From Palaemon carinicauda (Eukaryota; Arthropoda; Malacostraca; Decapoda; Palaemonidae), in contig NC_090751.1 in the NCBI RefSeq assembly GCF_036898095.1, positions 81,132,455 through 81,196,454 on the forward strand: a stretch of 64,000 nucleotides of DNA, given 5' to 3'. Under the pieces are notes generated by a model. That model ran no database searches. It was not told the DNA's origin and was given only the letters and a program-made list of their open reading frames with translations. Within the stretch, counting starts at the first letter, position 1, and each line of letters starts with the position of its first letter. The translations under genes were made by a program, and so were the position numbers. Shown here piece after piece: positions 10,832 to 19,249 of the stretch.

Positions 10832-11256
10832 TTGTTGCGGAAGGCATAGAGCCTCCCCCCTACCTGCTGCACCTCAGTATTGGTTTGAGGAGTTGCCTCC
10901 ACGTCCGCCTCGGAAGTTCTTTCCTCTGCGAAAGGCTCTTCCCCTGCCTTTGTTCTGGTTAGAACCACGGTGGTAGCCTCTACCTCTACCATAACTCTGG
11001 GAAGAGCTATGAGCCTCATACGACTGGTTAAAGGCAGGAGAAGTGGCGGAGGCACCAGAAAGCTGGCTCTTAGGAAGCAGAACGGTGACATAGTCGTCCG
11101 AAGGAGCCTGAGAGGTGGAAGGCTGTGCCGGGGCAACAGGAGATGGGGGAAGAGGCAGCCGGAAAATGGACGAACCACTCTGCTGTTGCCTGAACTGGGT
11201 GGAGGTATATGGACGGAGCTTCTTCCTACCCCGGGCTTGGTAATTTGCAGGGTCAT
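9040..11256 (-). CDS. D1 reverse transcriptase / RNase H
   Basis: This 738-codon frame copies element RNA into DNA. From about residue 150 it matches the sister elements (VGGRLYAFRNKWRF). RT motifs follow in order: VPKKDSDKRRVILDL, TSIDLTDAYYHVPI, MPFGLNIAPRIFTKL and the catalytic YLDD (codons at 10291-10302). RNase H follows (IHTDASLSGWGG, VLEAMAVLLTL, HLAGVRNVVADALSR). A C-terminal DLFATESN...YLFPP...APNWP segment sits where DIRS elements carry a methyltransferase-like domain; I cannot confirm that assignment. The frame is +1 to gag and overlaps both the gag end (11256-10877) and the YR frame (10831-9040). Frameshifting or reinitiation would be needed for expression. No inactivating change was seen. 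Confidence 0.92.
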   Translation of the reverse strand: MTLQITKPGVGRSSVHIPPPSSGNSRVVRPFSGCLFPHLLLPRHSLPPLRLLRTTMSPFCFLRASFLVPPPLLLPLTSRMRLIALPRVMVEVEATTVVLTRTKAGEEPFAEERTSEADVEATPQTNTEVQQVGGRLYAFRNKWRFSPWAFSIISKGLGWSWIQGPPPPNKFRQHSTPDLVEFVQDLLQKNAIQETKHLKFQGRLFSVPKKDSDKRRVILDLSLLNLSIQCDKFRMLTVSQVRTLLPRGAVTTSIDLTDAYYHVPIARHFRPYLGFRLGDKSYSFKVMPFGLNIAPRIFTKLAEVAVQELRNQGIQVVAYLDDWLIWSDTSQNCLKATHKVIHYLQSLGFQINFKKSRLLPKSKFQWLGLQWDLISHTLCLPKPKRLEIARNTKRFLKDKVSSRRLQERILGSLQFASVTDLLLKAKLKDINRVWRSRANRKLRDRKVRLPPILRERLLPWTRANSLSKSVPLRFPPPKLIIHTDASLSGWGGYSQLKKVQGLWSPLFRQFHINVLEAMAVLLTLKRLALPKKQHLRLVLDSEVVVRCLNRGGSKSGPLNHVLVAIFSLAALNRWHLSAVHLAGVRNVVADALSRTSPLESEWSLDLKSFRWILSQVPGLQVDLFATESNHKLRVYVAPNLDSQAYATDAMSQNWDTWEKIYLFPPVNLLLKVLDKLRSFKGQVALVAPNWPKSNWYPLLRELRLYPHPIPNPVLSQIVQTRVVYAFSNIQSALTLWTL

Positions 11257-13247
11257 ATTTACGTTTAGGAGTCAAACCCCAACGGGCTTTAAGGCTCTGG
11301 TTGACTCTAGTGGCCTCCGCCAAGACTTCCTCTACAAGGTCCTCAGGGAAGAGGTTTGAACCCCAACAGGAGGACCGGATAAGCTTATTAGGTTCATGCC
11401 TAATAGTCGCCTCTGCCAGGACATGTTTGCGACACCTCCGTTTAGCAGTAGCGAAGTCATACAGGTCATAGTATAATGACTGCAACGTAGCCTTGTTGAG
11501 AGATTTAAAAATACTCTCAGTATCGTAAGTCAAGGCTATCGACTCCGTGGAAGTGGCCAAGTTCAGAGTACGGCCAACGCGTAGGCGGGAATCATATTCC
11601 TGTTTAATGAGGGATTCCGGGAGACGGGGAAGCCGCTCACTAAACATTACTGAAGCACAGTCTGCTCCTAGCTTTCCAGAGGTAAATGTGGTATGGACGT
11701 TGTCCCAACACTCAATGCCTGAAGGAAGAAGGAGGGAGATTGGATCCACCTCTCGGATGGGAGGCAAGGGCTTCTCCTCCAGAGCATATTGGAAGGCAAG
11801 CTCTGCTACCTTATTGACACATGGAGTCACGGTGTTTTTGTCCATTAAGAACATTGTGAAGGAGCTCTTATAAGGCGTCAACATAGTGTTGGTGCAGCCG
11901 ATGTCATTCAGGAATCTGGCCCACACAGATTGGGCTTGCTCTTTTGGGAAGATGACTGTCTCCTTGGGGACCTTGTCTAACCGAACCAAAGCTTCCTCGG
12001 TAAGCCTGGCATAACCATGAAATGGAAATGCCAGACCAGGAGGAAAGAATTCAAAGTCCTCTAGGGGACGAGTGCCAAGACCCTCCAAAGTTAACATTCC
12101 GTCTGAGAACGGGGAATGAAGAGCCATACGCCAAGGGTTGTTTTTGGCAAACGGCGGGAGCTTAGAGGCATCCGGGATGAGAGAGCTTTGGACTCGCTCC
12201 GGAGCACCTTGCTCTAATGCCCCAAGTCTCTGACCGAGGTTAGAGAACATCGTGTCCATCTTAGACTGCATCTCTGATACCAACTTAGCCTGCATCTCCG
12301 ACACGATGCGAAGCATGGCTGATTCGGAAAGGCCCGGGCTAGCAGCAGGTGTGGCGGAATGGACTCCCGGGTCGCGAGACTTAGAGGAGGAGCCAGAAGC
12401 CTTAGATGACAGGTTTGTATTCTGTTTAGAACCATGAGAAGCCTTATGAGGCTTACGAACTTTAGGTAAGGTTCTAGACTTATTCTTGGGGGGAACCGGG
12501 TGTGATCGTTGGGACGAATCACGGTCCCCAGAAAAACCATGAAAAGAAGAGCGATCAGATGAAGAAGAAAGAGAGGGGCTGAGGATAGGAATCTCAGCGC
12601 CGGAAACACCTGCCTCACTTACCACCCTACCTGTAACTGGATCATCCAATAACATGGGTTCCACGTCAAGGTTCATGGAGGCAACATTGTCTTCTAGATC
12701 TCCGGGGGCGTCCGACGGATCCTGTTCTGGATCAATAAACCCCGCTATGGTGGCATCAATGTGGGCAATGATGGGAGCTGCAACATGCCTAGCCACAGCG
12801 GCTGAAGACTTGGCGTTGGGGTAAATCAAGGAACAGTAGTCCTCGGAGAGGACGTACGGCCGCTTGGACTTCACGTTCCGGGAAAAACCACCAACCCACA
12901 CTTTCAGTGTGGCCCGAGCCGCAGACTTTTGCTCCGGGGATGCCTGAAATAATAGTGGGAATTAAAAAGGGAAGGCTCCCAGTGGTCCTTCAAGACCATA
13001 GATATCTTACTAAATAGTGTATGTATGCCAAAAAAGGTAAGATAAATAAGAAGGCAACATAGCCAACGGGACTCACCGAGTCAGATCCAAGGGTGGTAAC
13101 GAGGTCAAAACAGACCACACAGTTATCCGGGTGCCATACCACGACATCCTCCAGCTGCACTCCGCAGAGGGCGTGAGACCGACAGACGGTATGGCCGCAG
13201 GGCTGATGTAGAACAGCTGCACAGGCCGTCGTCTGACAATGCACCAT
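10874..13247 (-). CDS. D1 gag-like ORF1, exons 2 and 3
   Basis: Exon 2 is 13077-13247 (57 codons) and exon 3 is 10874-12943 (689 codons plus UGA). They join in phase across an intron at 12944-13076. Exon 2 encodes a Cys/His-rich domain (MVHCQTTACAAVLH, CGHTVCRSHALC, WHPDNCVVC), probably zinc-binding. Exon 3 has the WVGGFSRN...YVLSEDYC motif shared with the sister elements, a Ser/Pro-rich linker, a short helical segment (SEMQAKLVSEMQSKM), a conserved core (ASKLPPFAKNNPWRMALHSP, then EDFEFFPPGL) and an Arg/Gly-rich RNA-binding-like tail ending at UGA 10874-10876. A 13-codon leader exon lies at 14398-14436. The Gag function (packaging element RNA) is inferred from position and the RGG tail. Confidence 0.82.
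12944..13076 (-). other. D1 gag intron 2 (133 bp)
   Basis: On the minus strand the donor is TCG/GTGAGT and the acceptor TATTTCAG/GCATCC. Both neighbouring exons are in phase 0, and removal joins SDS to ASPEQKSAARATLKVW. D7 has an equivalent 119-bp intron at 62706-62824 in the same codon position. In D2-D4 the homologous coding is continuous. Confidence 0.85.
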
Positions 13248-14397
13248 CTATAAAAAGAATAGTATATGAGAAACTGTAATTCTCTTAAGTAGGGGCGGGT
13301 CCGGAGGACCCGGGCCTAACATAAGCCTAACACAAGATTAGGGCTTAACTGTAATATTCTTAAGTAGGGGCGGGTCCGGAGGACCCGGCCTAAACATAAG
13401 TCTAGCTTAAGACTAAAGTATAGCCATCCATTCCGGTCGAGCCGGGAGCATAAAAAAGGATGCAACAACAAGAAATTAAGACACATGGTGTCTGATTTCC
13501 CGGGGCGAGGCTAAGCCCCGGGCCGGGAAATAAAAGTATCCAAAACCAATTCGTATAGGAACTCCGGGGTAGTGATCTGTCATATAATCATCATAGGAAC
13601 TGTTATAAATTAATAGGGGGGCGGAACTGTAGATAAGAACCGCCAACCGAACCCAGAGGGTTTCATATAACATGAACCAGTGTGATAAGTGAATATAAAA
13701 TAGGGTGCACCGGGATCCAACTCTGTTGACCGGTGGCCAACCAGACTAGACAGAGCCGAACCCGCCGGGACACCCGGAGGACAAAGTCCATAAACACTGA
13801 ACTACCCCCTCTACAAGGAGGGAAGGCAACGGTCCCCTAGGGGAGGGGGGGAGAGAAGCCTAGCCGCCCACCTAGCGAGAGGGGGAGCATGGGGGAGGAT
13901 CACGTGATACGGAGCAGCAGGGCTACCAACTGACGATCCCCAACCAGACAGATCAAACGGAGTAATAGCACAATATTCATTATAATAGTAATAGCGCTGA
14001 TAATATAAAATAAACACATAAAAATTTTTTGGGCAAGGCATGCAACATAATAATTAAATCACAAAAGACACACCTGATGGCTTAAAAAAAAATAACATTG
14101 CCGCCTAGCACGAAGGTCGGCAGCCATAACGATACGTAAATGATATCGGCCCAAAAATTGAACCACGAGGGTTCTAAACGCTAAATAATGAATATCCATA
14201 ATAACAAATAAAATTTAATAATAAAAATAATACATATAGTAACACCGCGAGTGAAACTAAAAGCTCTCAAAACAGGAGTACCAACTGTAAATGGAATCAA
14301 GCAAGATCGGTATGAACGAAGAGAATAAACTCCTATAATTCAAATATTAAACGATCTAGGTTGCTTAAAACACAGCAAAACAAAGCTTGGTACTTAA
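13248..14397 (-). other. D1 gag intron 1 / 5' region
   Basis: About 1.15 kb between the leader exon and the acceptor CTTTTTATAG before exon 2. It contains a partial internal repeat ('taagtaggggcgggtccggagga' at about 13288 and 13361) and no coding frame. Confidence 0.6.
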
Positions 14398-14436
14398 CTT
14401 AGACGGTGTCTCCAGGGAAACCGACGAAGAAGCCAT
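14398..14436 (-). CDS. D1 gag leader exon 1
   Basis: An ATG-started 13-codon stretch (MASSSVSLETPSK) ends in AAG, immediately followed by TTAAGTACC. Comparable ATG-to-AAG stretches ending at AAG/TTRAGTAY exist in D2, D3, D4 and D7, always in phase 0 at the AAG. Exon 2 begins in phase 0 too. The conserved boundary is probably the 5' splice site, but it is either a TT start or a GT placed one base inside the AAG, so the exact cut is undetermined. Confidence 0.6.
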
Positions 14437-14506
14437 AATCCAAAGAAAATAAGTGGAAAAACGAGAGCACAACAAAAAGCGGGTTACACACAAGACGTGC
14501 TAAAAG

Positions 14507-14773
14507 GAGTTGGGTTCTGAGCGGATGCAGTGTTAGTAGTACCGAGTGAGGTTGAACGGCTCTCCTCTATTGGGGTTTCTGTCGTGGATGAATCTAAATA
14601 GTGCGGGACCTCTGGATTATACGCCCAATTTTATACCGACACCAATAGGTGAGCGAGCTAGTTAACCTAGCACTCCTTTACATTTTTTCTCTGGTATATT
14701 TAGCAGTAAATTACCTAGGAATAAGTGCTAAATGGAGCTTATTCACTGGGCGGCACAGGTTCGAGCCCAGAAA
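14507..14773. repeat. D1 inverted terminal repeat, 5' (right) copy
   Basis: Reverse complement of 7369-7638. It ends in cccagaaa and is followed directly by resumed satellite sequence (taggtatgtg). Confidence 0.9.
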
Positions 14774-14905
14774 TAGGTATGTGTTCGATTTTCCTGCGAT
14801 TGCCACTTTTTCGTTTTTTTTCATTTCTTTCAAAATTACTACTTACTAAGGAACTATCACAGAGTAATGATTCATTTAGATGTTTATTTGTCGGAAAATT
14901 TTGTT
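14774..14905. repeat. Satellite array resumed after D1
   Basis: Continues the ~376-bp unit from the base after gcgtatata (7341). Similarity is lost near 14905. Confidence 0.85.
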
Positions 14906-15840
14906 TACTTCTTTTTTGATTGAATATCATCAAATTTTTCTAGCTAAAATATTATGTTGTTTTACATTTTTTTTTTTCGATTTTATTTCCCTTCAAAAAA
15001 TTTTTTTGGGGTCAGAATTCTAATTTTATAGTCGTAAAATAATCGACAATCATCCAGCAATCCACCATACAATTTTTATGCATATCCAAGAATAATTAGA
15101 TTAGTAAATAACACCTTGAAATTGACATACCCTTCCTACATTTCAGGTGGCAGATTAGGGAGTCTGAGTCAGTGTGGTTGGCGGCCATTTTGTGGACATA
15201 TCTGAAGAGTAAGTTGCCCTATCTATATATATTCTTGTTCCCTATAGAATTTGTGATATTTTGGTATATTTTTACCTGCATAGATATCATATTATATATT
15301 AAATATATGTATTTTTTTACGAAATTTCTAAGTACTCAAAAAATGACCTTTAGATATGGCCCCTGATATAAATGTAATTTACAAAATAATGAAGATTTTT
15401 TTACATATTTCTATTTTAGGATAACATATGTTTATTCCCTAAAAAAATTAGCCACTTCCTATTTCATTTGGGTACCCAAAAAAATTCATGAAATTTGGAC
15501 AAATTTTTTTGGCCAAAAAAAGTTACCCTTTTTTTTCTCATTTCAGATCTTCACCTCCATGGGTACGACTTCATCCAAAATACATCAAGATGTGTCCTAA
15601 ACATTCAAGAATCAATTCCTAAAAGGATTTGTGTATATATGTATAAATTTTTTTTTTATGAATTTTTATGTAAGGTCTTTTTATTTTTCTACTTAATTTT
15701 TCAAAATATTTATAATAAATAGTTTTTCAGCAGATGAGTAGTATTTATCTCTACAGTAGTTTTAAGCATTCATTGAACTTTTTTTTGGCAAAAAAAAAAA
15801 AAAGGAGGTTACTGCAAAAACAGATTTTTCAAGAATTTTT
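14906..15840. other. T-rich interior of the piggyBac-like element
   Basis: Very AT-rich with poly-T runs. The short open frames here have no recognisable protein. I see no gene. Confidence 0.5.
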
Positions 15841-16264
15841 TTTTGCGTCGGGGTCGCGCGCGACCGAGTATACCCTTAAAAGGGTGCCCGAGGAGCGTAC
15901 CTATCCAGGGTTAAGAACATTGGCAGCATTCCATTAACGTAAACAATACTTGAAACACCAAACAGCAAACACTAAACGTGTAGTTGTGGTGGCAACTATG
16001 ATAGGTTTAGAGAGGTTTCGTATATAGAAATGTGATAAAATTGGGATAACCAGCACGCAACTAATTGACATTAACTTGATCCTTTAGTAATGCAACCAAA
16101 ATGTGAAAATTTACTGTGACAAATAAAAATCACACTGACTAGGAACTGCTGCTAGCTTACAGTACTGTATTTTGTAAAATCCTCATTTTTTTCCAAAAAC
16201 TGCTTTGCTGAATTAAGGGTGCGTTTTACCACTAGTAGCGTCTTATGACACGGGAAATACGGTA

Positions 16265-16960
16265 TATACTGTACATAAAATAAAATACTGTACTGTATAA
16301 TTACTGTAATACACAAAGTATTTAATACAGTACATTACGTATACTGTATGTACATTTACATTTATACATAAATAATGTATAAATAATATAAAGAGTATAA
16401 GTGTACCTGTACATACATGTGTAGATGTAACTAGTGTACGTGTTTATAGATATGTTTTTAGAACACTTTTATTCTCATAACAAGATACGTAACTCACCTT
16501 TAACAATGACGATGATCTTGATAAATGACGATGATCTTGATAAATGACGATGATCTTAATAAATGACGATGAAATACCTTTGCAGTATGATGGAGGTGAC
16601 GAAGATGAAGATGATTTACTGCATAGGTTAATGAGAGCTTTACTGCTCCTTGGGTGAATCCTCATAGTCAGTTGATGAGGCACTAAATAAGCACAAGAAA
16701 ACAGCTAAAAGTTCCACGTGGCATGACTAAGCAACATGATGGAGAGAGAACAATGAATGCGGTCTCCCTTCGTGGGGCGCACAGCAGAGAGAGATGCAGG
16801 GTAAAGCTTCTCGGCGGCTCGGCCAATCAGCTTGCGAGATTCTGGAGCCGAAATGGCCAGCGAATCAGAGAGGTGGATTTTGAGTTGAGCGCTATCTCCT
16901 TATTGATACCTGATGTTCTAATGTACTCTCCCTGCCTTCTGCTAGCGCCTGCGTAACTTT
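16265..16960. repeat. AT-rich repeat-like region with 19-bp tandem repeat
   Basis: About 16505-16570 holds three to four copies of a ~19-bp unit ('tgacgatgatcttgataaa'). The rest is AT-rich with many 'tactgta' words, like the interiors of the Tigger copies. No gene was seen. Confidence 0.45.
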
Positions 16961-17055
16961 TGCACCATTTTTTCTAATTTTTTATGACTATTTTTGAAAA
17001 TCCGCGATGCACTGAGGCCGGGAAACTTGAGCCGCAAAATGGCGAGGGATTCTTG
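16961..17055. mobile_element. Decayed Tigger-type terminal sequence
   Basis: 'gaaaatccgcgatgcactga', followed by 'gccgcaaaatggcgaggga', has the order of motifs found at Tigger ends (aaaatccgcga...gcgaggga...). It differs from T1-T3, so it probably belongs to another subfamily. The partner end was not located. Confidence 0.4.
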
Positions 17056-17065
17056 TATTTGGAAG

Positions 17066-17625
17066 TCAAACCCGGAGCCCCAAGGACAACCACACCAGTA
17101 CAAAAGGAGAAAGACACAGGGCCTCACCAGGGGCTAGAGGTGGGGCTGCTTCGCTAGGAGAAGCAACACCATCTCTCGAGGACCGGGGTTGACCATCAAT
17201 TAAAGGGCCTACGCTACTACTTGATGGTCTCTCGGAAGGGGCCGATCGAGTAGGAGCTTCGGAGGAAGGTCGAGAAGCAGAAGAAGAAGCCTTGGGTTTT
17301 TTTCCCTTTTGAAGAAATATTTGAAGGAGAAATATCCAGCTCTGACTTCTTCCGCCGGCGTCCAAACCTTTCCCACTGGGAGGCAGACCACTCCCTATAC
17401 TCACTACATTTGTTTTCACTGTCACACCGTTGACCTCTGCAGGCGGAACAAAGCCGACGTGAAGGTACAGCAGGACTGGCCTTCAAGTCCAGGCCAGGTA
17501 TGCATGGTCGGTAGAAGTCAACGCACACACAACAATAAAGAGAAAGCACAAACAAAAAGAAATTAATGGCAGTCCAAAATAACTTGGTGAGGATGAAGAA
17601 CGGCAACGACCGTTCACCATCCAAG
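17066..17625 (-). pseudogene. Fragment of a repeat-derived ORF with Cys motif
   Basis: In the minus-strand frame 17624-17217 there is a cysteine-rich motif (RRLCSACRGQRCD, CSEYREWSASQWERF) followed by a basic stretch. A Ser/Pro-rich continuation (KGKKPKASSSASRPSSEAP) runs in another frame from about 17290, so the coding is shifted. I recognise no enzyme domain. A gag-like or other transposon-encoded origin is inferred from the neighbourhood only. Confidence 0.35.
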
Positions 17626-18009
17626 CCAAAAGCAAAGTAAGCTAAATCACAGGTGTGATCGTGGGAGCGGTAGCAAGCAACCCCCCCCCTACCCCCGCTA
17701 ACTAGCAGAATGGGTAGTTAACCCTCGCTAAAATTTTAATAGCTCGTCCTTTCAGCTTCGCCGAAAGTAAATCCCTTATAAATAGCGTAGGTTTGTATTC
17801 CAGTTATGAAACAATTGTAATTTTGAGAACTGCCACATCGTACATTGATATAAAAATTATGTATAACAAGAGGCTTATCTTCTTGATACTTATCATAGAA
17901 CACTTCAATTGATGAATAAAAATATACAAAATCTTTCAGATTAGCAATTTTTTGTAACATTACACACGTAATACATACATACAACGGCAATAAAAATTTG
18001 ATATTCTCA
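17626..18009. other. Non-coding segment
   Basis: Contains a C-rich run near 17681 and then AT-rich DNA. It would be the 3' untranslated part if 18010-18480 is a terminal exon. No gene was seen. Confidence 0.35.
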
Positions 18010-18480
18010 CTAAGAGTTTGAATCTGGCACTACAATAGTAATACCAGAAGTTAAATCACTAGATTCTTGGCTACGACCTTGCTGGCGCACCAACAGATTT
18101 CTACTTAGCCGTGAGAGTTCAGAAAGGACTTGACTGAGTAACATATTTGTTTGGTTTTGTATTTCCCGTTGTTCTCTCCCAACATCTATCTTTTCTTCAA
18201 GACGGTCTAGCCGCCTACATATGCCAAGATTTTCTTCTATTCTGTCGAGTCTTGAACAAAGTTCTTGTTGTATTTCACTTGAGCATCTGGTATCTCCCAC
18301 TATCCCTGATTCGTCCAGGAGATCATTATGGTTCATTTCAACTGATCTATCAGTCACATCTTCATCCATGCTGTCAGCTTCCTGCTTGACGTGCAACACT
18401 TTGTTTTTCTTGGCATGAAACACTGTTACTTCTTTCCTTCTCTTCCGTGAACTTTGGAGTTGCGGATCTGGTGCAAACAA
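18010..18480 (-). CDS. Unrecognised 156-codon frame, possible host terminal exon
   Basis: Function unknown. A possible 3' splice site (TTTGCACCAG/ATCCGCAAC) stands near 18468 on the minus strand, so the coding may start there within a larger gene. The frame has a basic segment (SRKRRKE) like a nuclear signal, an acidic part, and a likely coiled coil (EIQQELCSRLDRIEENL, then RRLDRLEEKIDVGREQREIQ). It ends with a stop at 18010-18012. Unlike almost everything else here, it has no second copy in the window. It could be the tail of a host DNA-binding protein or of a transposon-derived BESS/MADF-type protein. Confidence 0.35.
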   Translation of the reverse strand: MFAPDPQLQSSRKRRKEVTVFHAKKNKVLHVKQEADSMDEDVTDRSVEMNHNDLLDESGIVGDTRCSSEIQQELCSRLDRIEENLGICRRLDRLEEKIDVGREQREIQNQTNMLLSQVLSELSRLSRNLLVRQQGRSQESSDLTSGITIVVPDSNS

Positions 18481-19249
18481 ATTATGATTAATTCTTCTTC
18501 ATTCAAACAAACAAACTCTACTCAAAACCTAACAGGCAGGGAAGATGTCCCTGAAGTTAGCAAAGAAAGTAGAAGATTCCTAATTGAAACTCGACCCTTA
18601 AAGGAGTGGTCAGAAAGATTACCTCATTAATGGTAAAGTCTTACATATTTTCAATACATGTACATTAAATCTTCCTAAAATCTAAAAAATGTAAGATATT
18701 TACAATGTTTAAAGTTGAAAAGGTTGTGGATTGATAAATATTCTTTACAAAACTCGAGTCCAACATTTGCCACTAGGTGTACAAAAATCAGGCCAGTTAA
18801 TCAAATGTGTTAAACAGTTAATTTCATACTGTACATATAGGCACCCCCAACAAAACACCCCTCTCTAGCCCACAAGGATGGTGAAGTTGCCGACACTACT
18901 AAAAACTATCGAGATTAAGTGGGTCTCAAACCCTCGTCAAAACAATTGCCAGGCAGGGACATTTCCAATCGGCTACCTCAACCCTAATAACAGAATGACA
19001 GAATGTATTACATACTTGAGTATTATTCGCTAAGAACCACTCTTGACACTAAATATAGGACTAATAGTAATCAACCACACTACTCCTTAATCAGAAGTGC
19101 ATTTACATGTACTTCAAAGATCAAATTTATATAATTGTTTTTTACATTCTAAAGTAAGCAAGGAGTAATAAAAAATTGCATTTCTCCGTGTGATTACTTT
19201 TAAGCAGGGAAACGAAGAATTGTCCTTTAACATATTATTCGTAATCAAG
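18481..19249. other. AT-rich non-coding DNA
   Basis: No coding frame, inverted repeat or recognised repeat. It could be intronic to the candidate exon at 18010-18480. Confidence 0.4.

Larger units (their letters stand above)
7342..14773 (-). mobile_element. DIRS-type retrotransposon D1, best-preserved copy
   Basis: This 7,432-bp element is transcribed leftward. It has inverted terminal repeats, an internal complementary region at about 7683-7775, and gag, RT/RNase H and tyrosine recombinase frames. The boundaries are fixed twice. The internal region is the joined reverse complement of the two ends (...aaaatccct|tttctgggc...), and the flanks gcgtatata and taggtatg rejoin to the uninterrupted satellite sequence seen at 6585 and 6955. 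There is no target duplication, as expected of YR-mediated insertion. I see no frameshift or premature stop in the main domains, so this copy could be autonomous. Confidence 0.93.
5656..15915. mobile_element. piggyBac-like TTAA element carrying a satellite array
   Basis: The left end is TTAA then CCCTGGAACGGTACG (from 5656). The right end is CGTACCTATCCAGGG then TTAA (ending 15915). TTAA flanks and CCC...GGG tips are the piggyBac hallmark. GC-rich subterminal repeats (gggtcgNNcgcgacc type) occur at both ends and again inside at about 5843-5870. Excluding D1, the element is about 2.8 kb. It has no transposase frame. Its interior is a ~376-bp satellite (5940-7341) plus T-rich DNA (14906-15840). 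Classification rests on ends only. Confidence 0.65.
1219..16262. mobile_element. TA-flanked inverted-repeat DNA transposon hosting a 15-kb nest
   Basis: The left end (1219 on, CCGTATTTCC then tGTGTCATAAGACGC) and the right end (16237-16262, reverse complement with one mismatch) form an inverted repeat of about 25 bp. Each is flanked by TA (1217-1218 and 16263-16264). The TA duplication fits a Tc1/mariner/pogo-type element, but the superfamily is uncertain. Between the ends lie a Tigger (1858-5618) and a piggyBac-like element (5656-15915). Subtracting them leaves only about 1 kb, in 1219-1857, 5621-5653 and 15920-16262, with no coding frame, so it was a non-autonomous element. Confidence 0.65.

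Noticed and set aside
13288..13400. Repeated 'taagtaggggcgggtccgg' words as a possible promoter element
   Set aside because: Only two copies, inside intron 1 of D1; a promoter role cannot be supported from sequence alone.
16723..16956. 77-codon plus-strand frame
   Set aside because: No motif, inside a repeat-like region next to a decayed Tigger end.
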